From the NCBI GenBank assembly GCA_017354895.1, contig CP071493.1, positions 4,650,001-4,714,000 of the forward strand: DNA of 64,000 nucleotides, read 5' to 3'. Both the position numbers and the translations under genes were made by a program. Below are positions 23,041 to 34,293 of the stretch, piece by piece; position 1 is the first letter of the stretch; each line of letters begins with the position of its first letter. This stretch comes from Podospora comata. Taxonomy: Eukaryota > Ascomycota > Sordariomycetes > Sordariales > Podosporaceae. The notes under the pieces were generated by a model, which had not been told where the DNA came from, ran no database searches, and worked only from the letters and a program-made list of their open reading frames with translations.

Positions 23041-24711
23041 ATGTCGCTCGATCCACCGACGTATCTGGCCTCGCTGCAAAGCAACATCCGTCAGCGACCG
23101 ATTCCCTGGGATGGCGCCGTGCGCGCAGGAACCCTGACCGAGGAGCAGCTCGCTCGCATCCGCTCCGTCGATAAGGTCAAGAAAGACGTGCGCAAACAGA
23201 CAATCGAGTCCGATCTGGAGGGATATAGCGCCCTGTTCGTGGGAGGATCAGGGAAGAAGAGTGTGTTGGAATTGGCCGCCAAGCGCCAGGATGTGGTCCA
23301 GTATATCCTCGTCCTCCTGAACGACCTCCTCACAAGTATGTCGTCCTTTCCCACGCCGAGCCATCACAGCTTCCCATGTGAAATCTGATGGCCCCTTCTT
23401 TCCGTGGCAGAAAGCAACTCCTCCAGGACGATGCCCGACATGGATTCTGTCATCTTTCAGAACTGTACCCTGTATTGCAAAGTGCTCTAGCTAACCTAGA
23501 ATCCATCTTGCTAGCCGTCCCCGCGCTCTCCAAAGCACTTGCTAAGACTGGCGATCCCTACCAACATTTCATTCCTCTTCTCGGCCACAGAACTGTAACC
23601 GACGATCCGATCCCGCTTCTGACCTCGACTGTGCTCGTCAGTCTCATGGCTGGTTCCAGAGACGAGTCCCAGGCCGCCTCCAAGGCCCTCCCCCTCATCT
23701 ACAGTTATCTCTCGTCCCTCACAACGAATTCTGACGCAGGTCTTCAGGATATCGGTGTGCAAGAGTACTCGTCACTTTTGTATGGTCGTGTTCCCAGGGC
23801 GCAGTTTTGGGAGCAGCGGAGCGAGACTGTGGCCCCCCTGGTAAAGATTCTACGAGCGGCAGCGGGTATTGGCAGCGGTGGTGACGCCACGGCCAGCCTC
23901 TGGAGTGGGACAACGAATCCCTCTAGAAGCGGCTTTGAGGGCTCTCTCGGTGGAGGGGTCGGTCTTCAGTTGCTTTACCATGTGCTGTTAGTCGTCTGGC
24001 AGCTCAGCTTTGAGGCTGCCGATATTGGCGACGATCTCAACAAGTAAGGCGATGCCTGTCTGTCACATGTTGTTCGGTAGTGCTAACTGACCCAGGGAAT
24101 ACGACTTCATCGCTCTTTACACCCAGCTTCTCCGACTCTCCCCCAAGGAGAAGACCACCCGTCTACTCCTCTCCACCCTCCTCAACATCCTCACCGCTAA
24201 TCAAAACACGCTGCTTGCCATCGCAGTGCTTGCCCGCCTCCCAACCCTTTTGGAGACCCTCAAAACGAGACAGTTCAACGACCCCGATCTGAGAGAAGAT
24301 CTGGACCGGCTCCGCGAGCTGCTCGAGGAGTACACCAAAACCAAGACCACCTTTGACGAGTATGTAGGCGAAGTCAACTCTGGCCGTCTGCACTGGTCCC
24401 CACCCCACCGCAACACAGTTTTCTGGACCGAGAACGCCCGCAAGATTCTAGACTACGAGAACGGCGCGCTTATCCGCAAGCTGGTGGATATCATGAAGCA
24501 GCCGTGGGAGGACGACAAGTCGGTGCTGGCGATTGCGTGCAATGATGTTGGGTGTTTGGTGCGTGAGGTGCCTGAGAAGAGGGGTCAGCTGGAGAAACTT
24601 GGTTTAAAGACGAGGGTGATGGAGCTGATGGGGGAGGCGGACGAGAATGTACGGTGGGAAAGTTTGCGTGCCTTGGGTGGTTGGTTGCAGTACAGCTTTG
24701 ATACGAAATAG
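23041..24711 (+). CDS. vma13: V-type proton ATPase subunit H
   Basis: The model is 479 aa in three exons: 23041-23335, 23515-24043 and 24096-24711. Subunit H is a peripheral V1 component built of HEAT/armadillo-like helices. It couples V1 to Vo on the vacuole and silences free V1. The start MSLDPPTYLASLQSNIRQRPIPWDG and the stretch TLTEEQLARIRSVDKVKK are typical of fungal subunit H. The C-terminal domain holds FWTENARKILDYENGALIRKL and the end ENVRWESLRALGGWL. The first intron is 179 nt and unusually long here. It is needed because the sequence within it does not match the family, while LLT-TVPALSKAL across the junction does. The second intron is 52 nt. Length matches other filamentous fungi (about 460-480 aa). 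Confidence 0.94.
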
Positions 24712-25107
24712 GGGGAGGTTGAATTGTGGTGTATGTTGAGTTGAGGGCGAGCATTGGGCAACGGGCAAGGGGTTTTTTAGACCGGCTTTTTTTTTTCTTC
24801 ATCATGAATGTACTGAATGCATCTGTATACCTGCCGTGTTTGTTTGTTGGTAGTCATCTCTGATTGACATGATAAGAGGGGTGAGTTGTTGAAGGAAAGG
24901 GGGGACATCCCTTATCTTATCGGAGCTCTTATCTGCATCTAAGTCATGTCTTGGCCGGTGACATCACTAGCCTCACTTCCATTCTTTATCGATTAGACAT
25001 TGCTCTACACACCTAAATTGATTGAGTTACTAGAATCTACATAGCAGTGTTGCTAGTAAAAGACGAAAAAACAATCAGAAAAATAGGAGAAATCTAGATT
25101 TCTCAAA
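24712..25107. other. Intergenic region between vma13 and the acylphosphatase gene
   Basis: No gene seen in these 396 bases. They must include the vma13 3' end and the promoter of the acylphosphatase gene. Confidence 0.5.
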
Positions 25108-25719
25108 ATGGTTAAAAGAGTAAGTTCGCCCCGTCTTATCATCTGGGGGTGAGTGATGGAGGGGTCAGTCTCCCCACCTTGTCTGGCCTCGCCTGTCTGT
25201 CTCTCTCATATCAAAGGTCTGGCTAACACGATGATGATGGTTCTTAGGTTTATTTCCTTGCTCATGGGGGGATGGTGCAAGGTTGGTTAATATACCATGT
25301 CGCCCGATTACTGTAGTAGGTATTGTCTGGTTAACATGGTTATTTCTTTTTTTTTTTTTTGAAATGAACAGGAGTTGGATTTCGGTATGTTTCTTTTTAT
25401 TTCTTTCTCGACTTGGCTTCCTCTTATCACTCCCCCCCCGTAGTGTCTGCTACAAAAAGATTTCGAATAGCTGGAAGCTGATATATACATCCATGGTAGA
25501 TACTTCACCCGCGGCCGCGCAGCCGAGCACAAGCTCACCGGCTGGGTCCGAAACACAGACAACAACAAGGTCGAGGGCGAGGCTCAGGGGGCGGAGGACA
25601 CCCTCTCCAAGTTCCTCAAAGAGGTGGATAAGGGGCCGAGAGGCTCCCAGGTTGTCAAACTCGACAAGGAGGATCGGGGTGTCGTGGAGGGAGAGGAGGG
25701 TTTTGAGATTCGTCGCTGA
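25108..25719 (+). CDS. Acylphosphatase, four exons with two micro-exons
   Basis: The model is 92 aa in four exons: 25108-25119 (12 nt, MVKR), 25248-25281, 25372-25384 (13 nt) and 25500-25719. It encodes an acylphosphatase, a small cytosolic enzyme that hydrolyses acyl-phosphate bonds. The spliced product carries the active-site loop MVQGVGFRYFT, with the catalytic Arg at residue 20, and GWVRNTDNNKVEGEAQG, with the catalytic Asn at residue 38. The 18-residue spacing is the same as in the human enzymes. The last exon alone reads as an acylphosphatase C-terminus. All splice sites are GT-AG (donors GTAAGT, GTTGGT, GTATGT), and every junction restores a conserved residue. One extra residue precedes the loop (HGGMVQG where many relatives have HGTVQG). 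Length fits the family (90-100 aa). A longer unspliced frame over the same DNA (25283-25921) is a shadow. Confidence 0.9.
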
Positions 25720-26174
25720 TCAAAACAACTACAACACCCCACCCACCCAATCTTGCGCGCCTATAGACGAGGCCTATAGAGAGAGAGGGCAGAATAATCA
25801 AGACAACACCCAATTCAAAAGATCGGCCCACGCTTTATTGTTGTGTTTTGTGATGCTACTACTATCTTCATGTTTGCTACCGCTCACTGGATATCTCTCA
25901 TCATTTGCTCCTCTTGTCTAAGTAACCTAGCCTCGTCTGTTCTTGTATATATATATAACTTCATTAACATCTCTTCTTTCTTATTTCCCTTAAACTAACC
26001 TATATCCCACCATTGCCGCCCCCATTAACCAACCTGCCAACTTCCCTACCACGCTATGCCCGCCCAGTTCATCCATGTGACAAAAAACGCAATGCTTTCA
26101 CAAAACAATTATATCCTCCTTCATGTCTTCTACCAATACCTCAAAGTTTCTCTCCTAACCCAACAAACATCCAA
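25720..26174. other. Convergent 3' region between the acylphosphatase and DUF726 genes
   Basis: No gene seen. It is an A/T-rich stretch with a TATATATATA run near 25948, compatible with two converging 3' untranslated regions. Confidence 0.5.
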
Positions 26175-26353
26175 CTACGCAAAAGTCATCTCAATCTCCT
26201 TCTCCTTCCCAAAATCATCGTCCTCGTAGTCCGCCCAGGGATCCGCCAACGCGATATTCGGGAGGGTTTGCGAGCCTCTCAGTTCCGGGCGGGGTGGCTC
26301 ATGACTGTTGTTATTATTGATGCCGCTGTAGTCCATTCCCCTACTCGTTGACG

Positions 26354-26397
<44 letters not shown>

Positions 26398-29300
26398 GCC
26401 GCGGTCGTCGAGGAAGACTTGCGATCATCAATCCCAGTATCAAACGTCATTTGTATCCCATCATCATCGTCCCTAGATCCAACACCGCCACCATACGCCG
26501 GGTAATAGCCACTGTCTTGCTTGCCGCCGCCCACAGAGGTGCTAGAGTATCCCTGATATGCCAGTGGTGATGCCGCCGAGCGGTACTCATCCGATCCCCC
26601 ATTCCTGCTCGGAGACCCAAACCCAGACGGAACAGCATCATAACTCTTGCTCTCCCTCAAACTGCCCCCCCTAGTCCGTGACGAATCCAGCTTCATAGGC
26701 GGCAGCGTACTCTTAATCTCCTTCACCTGCAGCACCTCCTCATCCACGCGCTGACCATTCTGCTTGCTGCTGGCCGCCTCCTTAGCCAGCTCGGCACGAA
26801 TAGCGTCCACGTCAAACAACACTCCATGGTTATTCCCCTCCTTGTCCTCCGTCTTGCCGCTAGACTTGGCACCACCCGTCTTGGAAGAATCCTCATACAC
26901 CTCCCACTCCTGCTTCTGCAGCTTCTGCTTCCTGCCAAACAAGCTAAACCGACTCTTCTTCTCATTCGACTTCCCCTCCCTCTCCAGCTCTTTTCTCGCC
27001 TCCTCGATCTCGTTGATGAGCTCGCGCTGCCGTTCCTGGTGGTTATCCGGGTCTGGGTCTTCGATTTCGGTGAACTCGTCGCTCTCCACCAGCCACCCGC
27101 ACTCACGAAGCAAACGGGGCATAGCGGTACGGTAATCCATATGTCCGACAACCCATTCAGACACATCCATGTTTTCAAGCCCAGGGATGCCCTCAATCGG
27201 CGCCAGCCCTGCGACGCGCCTGATGCCGCCGTTGGTCAGGCGGAACAGGTACCCAAGAATCCAGTCATTTCTGTTGTATCCGCTGACGAAGCGCCCTGAC
27301 ACCACCGAGCGAGCCCGCAGGTACTCGTCGGCGTTGACGACGATGGGGCTTCCAAACAGGTAGACATTTTGCACCAGGCCGAAGGCGCCCTTTTTGGCGA
27401 GCTCCTTCAAGCAAGAGAAGATGACGCGGCTGCCGAGCGAGTACCCGACCAGTGTCACGGGACGAGTACCCAAGTTGCGGTCAATGAGCGAATCTGCCAG
27501 AATGAGACCTGCCATGTTGGCACGGTCGAGAGACACGGTCCATGGGTTGTCGATCAGATAGGAGAGCTTGGTGAGAATGACAGGGATCTGGAGACCAGAC
27601 ATCAGGACTGCCAGGAACGTGCTGGCAAGGACCTGCTGAAGACCTTGTGTGAGAGCCTACATCACCTGTGTCAGCAGAGATTTCCCCCCCTCTCCTGCTT
27701 TTGCTAAACATACCTCTGTTGCCAAAATGTTGATGGTGTCACCCATACTGGTCAACATTTCCGGCTCCCACAACACCGAGTATATATCACCCATGACTGG
27801 GTCTACAGTACTAAACGGCAACCGGACGTCGTCGACCTTGCCCGTCATCCATCCGGAGACAGTGACGATGAGGTTCACTCTCTTGTTGTTGTTCAGCGGT
27901 CTGTACTCGAAAGTCTTGACAGCTCCGGTTCTCCGGTTAGCAGCTCTGACACCAACAATGCTTCCCGACGCCGCTGCAGTCGACGTGATGATAGCAGCAC
28001 CTCCAACGCCACTAAGAAACGCGGTTGTCCCACTGACACCAATCGCCGAAAACCCCGCTGCTAGACCGGTACCGATTATAGGAGCCGCCAATCCCGCAGA
28101 TAACCCAATAATCAAGCCGCCGCCAACCGTAGCAAGGCCCATCATGGCATAGCGCTTTGTCAAAGCGCGCTGCCGGCGATTTTCCATGTGCTCTGTTTCA
28201 TCCCAGTTCTCCTTCTCAGCGCTCTGTTGCATTTCCAGTGCATCCGTCACCTTCTTCTCGAATCTGCAAATATCGAGCCAGCTGATTTCCAAGTCCTTCG
28301 CCACCCTTTCCAGCAGCACCCTGGCCCTCGAATCGTAGATGGAGTCCGCAATCAGCACAAGGAACAGATCACACAGAACCGTCCACCTGATGTCGATATC
28401 AATCTTTTGCGCCGTCGACATCTGAGAGGGCACCTGGACAGGCTCAGCGAGCTCCGATTCGTTGTTACTCGAGTACGGCGGTGGAGGTTCTGCAGTGTCG
28501 TCCGAGTTGGTGGTGACGAGCGAAGCAGCACGGGAAGGCCTCGAGCTGGTCGACGTCCATTTCTCCTTCTCCTCCGCCATTGGGTTCTTCACACGAGCGT
28601 TCGCCATCAAAACAGGCGTCAAGTCTGCTGGAATGACCCCATGGGCGCTCAACTGTTCAATCATGACCTGCTCATCCGAACTGATATCCATGTGCGAATA
28701 CAGTCGAATCATCATCTTCTGGCTCCACATTTGCATGCTCTCTGCAGCCGTGGCGACATGCTTTTTGCTCTTGGACGAGACTCCGATAGACTCCTCCATT
28801 GTCTTGACCATGGCTGAGAGCTCCAGTCTGGTAAGGCCTACATATGCGATTCTCTGACCCTCTGTCAGCAAATCCTTGGTGGCTTGCAACTGGCTGACAG
28901 CGTCGCGCTGGTTTTCCTCATCCTCCGTGATACTGGTTCCAGCGGCGTCGCGGCCTTGAAATAGGTACTGTGTGTTCTCGTCCATGCTAGTCGCAGATTC
29001 GGCATCGTCGTCTACCAAGACTTTGGTATACCCTTTGCCAGCTCCACCCAAATTGCCATAGCCGTATTTTTGGTCGTCATCCTCTTCGTGGTATTCCTTA
29101 GCGATGAGCCTGTTATCATCGTCGTAGATATCATACGGAGCATAGGCAGGCATGGTTTGCCACCCATCGTCGTCACCTTGTACCTTTTCAGGCTGCTTGG
29201 CAGTGAGCTGCTGATGCGAGTACTCTGAGGCTTCAGCGGGCATGTTTGCGACGCTCGACTTGTTCCTCTGGTGGCCTTGTGGATTCTTGGACTCCTGGAC

Positions 29301-29873
29301 AGCCTGATCCACTGTCTCGTTCTTCGTCCTCTCTGAATCTTCTTCTCCACCCTTGATAGCGGCAGGCTCGGAATCGAGTCCGGTGGAGGTTTGTGGTGGT
29401 GCTCCTGTTGGGGTCGCTTTGCTGCTCTGCTCCAACTCCTTTGAGAATGTGACCGACGATGCACCAAGTTCCTTGTTCTTTTCATCCACGCCCCCCCGCT
29501 GGGAAACAGCATCCTTGAACTCATCGTCGCTGCCTGATTCTTCCCCATTCCTAATGCCGTCCGACCTTGCTTTTGTGGACCCCGCAACAGACTGACCTGC
29601 CTTCCCTCCATTCTCTATGCGCCACAGACCGTCATCTTGCACGGTTGTCGTACCCATCTGTGAACTCTTGGATCCATTCGCACTTGTTGCGACATCCCCG
29701 CCATCGCTTCCCTCGCTCATTTCAACCGGTGGCGGGACATACTTTCTTATCGGCAATCCAAAGTCGTCGAGCTCGACAGCTGGTTTCGAAGCTGGCGGCG
29801 CATCTTTCGTGGTCGTCGTTGGGGACGGGCCGTTCTGGTCGTTACCAGCCGAGGGCCCGTCAACTCCCGGCAT
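26175..29873 (-). CDS. DUF726 / TMCO4-type alpha/beta-hydrolase membrane protein
   Basis: The model is 1213 aa in two exons, 29873-27714 and 27656-26175, with a 57-nt intron (GTATGT donor, TAG acceptor). It belongs to the DUF726 family (human TMCO4, yeast Yfl034w/Mil1). The first 500 residues are acidic and disordered. A conserved helical domain follows, then a glycine-rich membrane region with two or three helices (GGGLIIGLSAGLAAPIIGTG and following). The hydrolase-like domain has the nucleophile elbow GYSLG at residues 791-795 (Ser793) and LFGSPI further on. These features support a membrane-associated esterase/lipase fold. The substrate is unknown, although the yeast relative has been linked to membrane traffic. 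The C-terminal tail contains a threonine run encoded by a trinucleotide repeat. The downstream splice acceptor has a nearby alternative (CACAG). The TAG choice restores INILATE-ALTQGLQQV. Confidence 0.88.
26353..26398. repeat. (GTT)n trinucleotide microsatellite in coding sequence
   Basis: An uninterrupted run of about 15 GTT units lies inside the last exon of the DUF726-family gene. Read on the minus strand it encodes a poly-threonine tract next to Ser/Thr-rich sequence. Whole-unit length changes keep the frame, so it can vary freely in length. Confidence 0.95.
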
Positions 29874-31120
29874 GGCTGGTTCAGGGGGGCGGGTTAAACG
29901 GGTACAGAATCAAATCGTGATCGACGGTGATATTCGGAAGAGGAGTCGCAAACGCGTACAACTGCCAAAACTTGTGTACTTTTGGACACGTGAGAGGGTT
30001 GATCAGGGGTGTTGTGTGTTCTCGGTAGAACAAAGTCGTCTTTGTTTCAATCGGGAGCTGCGGGAGCGGACGGACGAGTCGAGGCAACTCAAGATGGGAG
30101 GTCAAGTTAAAGTTGCGCGCACCCTGAATTAGTGCCCGTTCATCAAACACAGGGGCTGACAGGGGGCCCTCTGGTCTTTTTTTTTCTCGATGACGGAACG
30201 GGGTCGCGTCACGTCAGCAACTTGTCTGGGGGGCTGTTTCGTTTCTCTTCCCTCTGGGTACGCCAACCGTGAATGAGGCCCAGAAGAGGGATCTGCAGTT
30301 ACAGATCGAACTGGAAGGTTGGAAAGAAGTCAACAAGAGGAAATCTCATGAGCTTTTCGAAAATTTGTTGAACAGACAAATGCGAGCCCAAGACGACACA
30401 CGGCAAGACGGTTGCAGCTTGGGTCTCACTTGGCATTTCCGATAAGACAGGTGCAGAATTTTGGTGGGGTTGGCTCTGTCCCACCACTGAGCGAACAGCG
30501 TCGAACGACGCTAGAACTTCGCCGGTGACGATGCCTTCACAGCGGGGCGGAGGTCGTCAGATGTCCATCCACCCCACGGCCCATTTAGCGGGTTTGCACT
30601 TGGCTGCAGCGCGCATGCAGCGTATCAATTCCCCGTTTCCTGCCATAGGCGGCATCCAAAAGCTTGTTAAGATGAAAATGTAACAGATTGATATATCTCA
30701 CGAACAAGTACGAGCACTTGACGGGACCGGGGGGGTTTAGACGTGTACTGAATCTGGCTGCATTCCAGACCTGCCAGATCCCAACGGCTCAGCAGCCGAC
30801 TTCGACGAACTGCGCCATCCTGTTGACCAACACTGACCGTGCATCATCCTCTTGCGTAGACAGGCCGGTGTACATCCGGTGCTTCCGCTTCCGCAGTCCC
30901 CCATTCAACTCCGGTTGACATGTCACCCTGAGCCATATGCCATTCACACGCAAACTAGCACGTGCTCCAGACGCCAAATACAACTGTTATTATGCTAGCA
31001 TCTATGCCAGCAAAACCCTAGTTAATACATCAAAGTCAATACATCTTTCGCCCATGTGATGCCAGAAGTCTATGTCAGCCACGGGCCTATTGCAGGCCTA
31101 TACAGCCTGGCATCGTGCTC
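29874..31120. other. Intergenic region between the DUF726 gene and utp23
   Basis: No gene seen. It holds the DUF726-gene promoter and the utp23 3' end. Short overlapping frames have no resemblance to known proteins. Confidence 0.5.
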
Positions 31121-32065
31121 TCAGTCCTGCATATCCGCGCCCGCGATCGCAGCATCAACCGCGGCCGAGATCTCCTTATCACTAGCGCCCTCACCAGTCG
31201 TAGCCTTTTTCCTTCTTTTTCTCTTGGCCTTGTGCTCGCCCGCTACCTCCGCAGCCGGCGCTTCTGTCTCCTCTTTCCTAGGCCTTTGCTCCTTCTGCCC
31301 ATCCGTGACCTTCTTTGCCTTTTTGACCGCTAATGGGTTCGGTCCCTTCTTGCCGTAGTTCTTCTTCTTCTTCGGCTTGTCGTCCTCACCCTGTGTCGAA
31401 CTCTTGCCCTTTTCCTTATCATCCTCCTCATCACTCCCAGACTGATCCTCATCATCCTCTCTCTTCCTCTTATGCGTCCCTCTCGTAATACCGCTCATAA
31501 ACCTACACTCAGTCAGCATTTCCATCACCACGCAAAAGAACTCCAGGGTCACATACTTGGCCTTCTCCTCCCGCTCCCTAACCTTCAAACTCGCCTCCGC
31601 CATCGGCTCCAAAATCAACACACTCCTCTTGACATACATCAACGGCGTCGGCACCACAGCCCTCAGCTTCTCCCTCAGCATCTCGTCCTGCGTCGCAACC
31701 ACATACCGAAACTTGTTCTCGTTCCTCCTCTTCGGGTCCACCACCGCCATCACACACTCCCTCTCAGTCAGCGGGTCCTCGTCCATCAGGTGCCCGCACC
31801 TCCTCCTCTCAAAAGTCTTTGCCCGCTCAATCGCCGCCGCCACCCCCGGCTCCTTGTTCCGCGCGTACATGGCCCGGATGCAGCACTGCGTGATCATCGG
31901 CTTGAGGCTCTTGGTCGACAGCGCCTTTTCGAACAAGGTCATCAGGTCCAGCTTCATCGTGTCGAGCACAATGTCGGACGTCATGAGGAGCTGGTAGGGC
32001 TCGCGGAAGCCGAGCATCTGGAAGGACCGCATCAGCTTCTTGTATTGCTTAGTGCGTTTGCCCAT
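31121..32065 (-). CDS. utp23: rRNA-processing protein Utp23
   Basis: The model is 296 aa in two exons, 32065-31557 and 31502-31121, with a 54-nt intron (GTATGT donor, GCTGAC branch, TAG acceptor). Utp23 is a nucleolar PIN-domain-like protein of the small-subunit processome. It is needed for early 18S rRNA maturation and release of snR30. The N-terminus (RSFQMLGFREPYQLLMTSDIV) and the stretch SLKPMITQCCIRAMYA match the Fcf1/Utp23 PIN fold. FERRRCGH and the following ECVM form the Utp23 zinc motif, and RYVVATQDEMLREKLR is also typical. The C-terminus is Lys/Arg-rich with GPNPLAVKKAKK, the family's nuclear/nucleolar tail. Some acidic PIN catalytic residues appear replaced, as in yeast Utp23. The intron has no frame break in the unspliced reading, but removing it restores family length. 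Confidence 0.93.
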   Translation of the reverse strand: MGKRTKQYKKLMRSFQMLGFREPYQLLMTSDIVLDTMKLDLMTLFEKALSTKSLKPMITQCCIRAMYARNKEPGVAAAIERAKTFERRRCGHLMDEDPLTERECVMAVVDPKRRNENKFRYVVATQDEMLREKLRAVVPTPLMYVKRSVLILEPMAEASLKVREREEKAKYVTLEFFCVVMEMLTECRFMSGITRGTHKRKREDDEDQSGSDEEDDKEKGKSSTQGEDDKPKKKKNYGKKGPNPLAVKKAKKVTDGQKEQRPRKEETEAPAAEVAGEHKAKRKRRKKATTGEGASDKEISAAVDAAIAGADMQD

Positions 32066-32826
32066 GGTGGTGAAATTGTTTGCCCGTCCGGATCCGGATT
32101 TGCTTAGTGGTGGTTTGTGGTGAAAGGTTCATGAGCTGAGTGTGATTGACGGAACAGCAGAAAAAAAGTCGCTGGATATTGTGTCAGGCGTTGATGAGGT
32201 TGATGAAAAAAAAGGTTCATGAGATTGAGAAGCTTCATGAACTTTTGCTTGGCTCCCAAAAAAATTCCACAAGGCAAGAGCCCCACTTTGATACCTTGAC
32301 AGCTGGTGGCCCAAGCTCCCAACATGGCTCCACTTTGGCTCTAAGATGGGACATCAACACTTTGAGGAAGTAATTGAGAATATCATAATGTTTGGCTGAT
32401 TTAGATACTTCAGTGCCTGCTATTCTATGGGATACTTCAGATACTGTAACTCGAGAAAACGCCAAACACCAAGCCCTCAACACCCGCCATGCTTGCTGAC
32501 CTAGCACCATATCGAATCCTACCCTAACCCACGCATGTGAAAAAAAAACCCGAGTATCAAGCCGTATAGATATCTCCCTTCCAAAGCAGATCATGGAAAA
32601 GAAAAATCTCAAATCCCATCTCGTGAAATCCCCAATGCTTGGTTTCTTTGCCCGTTCAAGTCGTGCCATTTCCCATACACAAACCAATCAATGCTCCACA
32701 CGATCGATCCCATCTTCGTTACACCATCCCGGCCTATTCAATGACAAGGCCCCCTTGATATCGAGTATCCAAGCCCTCAGCCCAGGATTAAAATGTTTCT
32801 TCCTTCGAATTTTGTCCATCTTAAAA
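32066..32826. other. Intergenic region between utp23 and the ptc7 gene
   Basis: No gene seen. It contains the utp23 promoter and the 3' end of the phosphatase gene. Short imperfect repeats of GGTTCATGAG occur near 32127 and 32213 without a clear meaning. Confidence 0.45.
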
Positions 32827-34293
32827 TCACCCCTTGTTCTTCCTGCACATCGCCGCAACAACACTGATATCATCAAGCTTTCCTACACACAACCGTCAGC
32901 AACAATTTCAACATCAACTCAACCCCCAAAGAACTTACCACCCCCACTAGCTAAACCCTCCTCGATGGCATGCTCCATAAACGGACTCTCCGCAAAAGGA
33001 TCAAGAGCAATCACCTTCGCGGCCTCCTTCAGCTCCTCCGCCACAAACCCCATCATACCCTTCCCATCCTCCCCCTCCACAATCCCTTCCTCCCTCCCCT
33101 CCCCCCTCTCCCACCGTTCCACGCTCTCGCTAACCTTTTCCACAATCTCATGCGCCCACAGATTATCAATCACCCCGTCCGACATTGCGAGCACCACATC
33201 CCCTTCCCGTATCGGTACCTCGTCCACCACGGCACAATTCACCGGCGTGTCCGGACTGTTCGTACCAAGCTGCCTAGGGCAATCAAACCAGTGCCACTGT
33301 TCCTTAGATTTAAACACCATTTCCCTCGTTGACGGGCGCACAACCATCACTTGCGAGTCTCCTATGTTGGTGACATACACCAGTGGTTCAGGGTCGCCCG
33401 TTTCGGAATTTTTCCGAAAGTGAAGCAGTGCGCCAGCCGCCGTGGTCGTTCCCTGCCAGTCGTTTGGTTCCGAAGTCGCCTCGACCGTTTGCTCGTACGC
33501 GTGCTGGAGGTAGGATACAGGATCGGGGTGATAGTCTCTCTGGCTATGACTTGCGGCGTCTTGGAATATATTCGTCGCCCAGAAATGCAAGATTAACCGG
33601 GCCCAGAGACTGAATATGTTTGTCTGTCAGATTGGACTCCAAGAAGAAAGCAAGTGGGTGAGAAAGAAAGAGAAAAAAATAAAAATCTAACCCAGCATGC
33701 CCCCTCGGCCTCATACTCCAAGCGCCCACCCCATCATTCGCGCAAATAAAGTACTTGCTCGCAAAAACAGCATCATCCCCATTGGTATACCCCTGAATCA
33801 AATGCCCATTCACATACACCTTCCTCCTATCCCGACTTCGATCATGCGTGCTAAGGGGATCACTAAACGACCCCGAGGGAGGCGACAAGAACGGCGGCGG
33901 GAACGGCCTTGGTGTTCTTTTGGCGAAGAGCCCAATCCCCGTGTCGAAACAAAACGGCAGTTTCGGGAAAACCGACGGGTCCAGTCTGCCGTCATCATCC
34001 AGCGGCAGCGGAGGTGGTGGTTCTTCGGAGGAAGATGCGGAGGAGGTAGATTCGGTCGTCGTCGCAACAGTCTCGCCAGCAATTATGTCATTATTGTCCG
34101 TCAAATACAGCAACGGAGCCGCAGTCCAGAATGTCGCCCGCTGACTCGGCGTTGGCAGCGTCTCATGTAGCAATGTCGCAAACTTCGGACGAGGGGGCCA
34201 TGGTGATCGCAGGACCAGGGCCGCCGGAACAGCCGCCCTCAATCGCGCGTGTGTTGTCGGGGCTTTGAGCAATCGGGGAGCTAGTCTTCTCAT
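32827..34293 (-). CDS. ptc7: Mitochondrial PP2C-type phosphatase (PTC7 family)
   Basis: The model is 442 aa in three exons, 34293-33692, 33609-32939 and 32882-32827, with introns of 82 and 56 nt. It is a metal-dependent protein phosphatase of the PTC7/azurin group. Yeast Ptc7 acts in mitochondria and activates coenzyme Q synthesis through Coq7. The start MRRLAPRLLKAPTTHARLR is Arg-rich, without acidic residues, and looks like a mitochondrial presequence. PP2C motifs are in order: GDDAVFASKYFICANDGVGAW, GTTTAAGALL, NIGDSQVMVV and AMSDGVIDNLW, with the metal-binding Asps present. The first junction restores HAG-LWARLILHFW. The tiny third exon supplies GKLDDISVVAAMCRKNKG, the final PP2C strand (the DDIS motif). 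A reading that begins 27 bases upstream uses a TTG and is not preferred. Confidence 0.9.

Noticed and set aside
25283-25921. 212-codon plus-strand frame
   Set aside because: It is a shadow over the acylphosphatase exons in another frame; the spliced model explains the DNA with catalytic residues intact.
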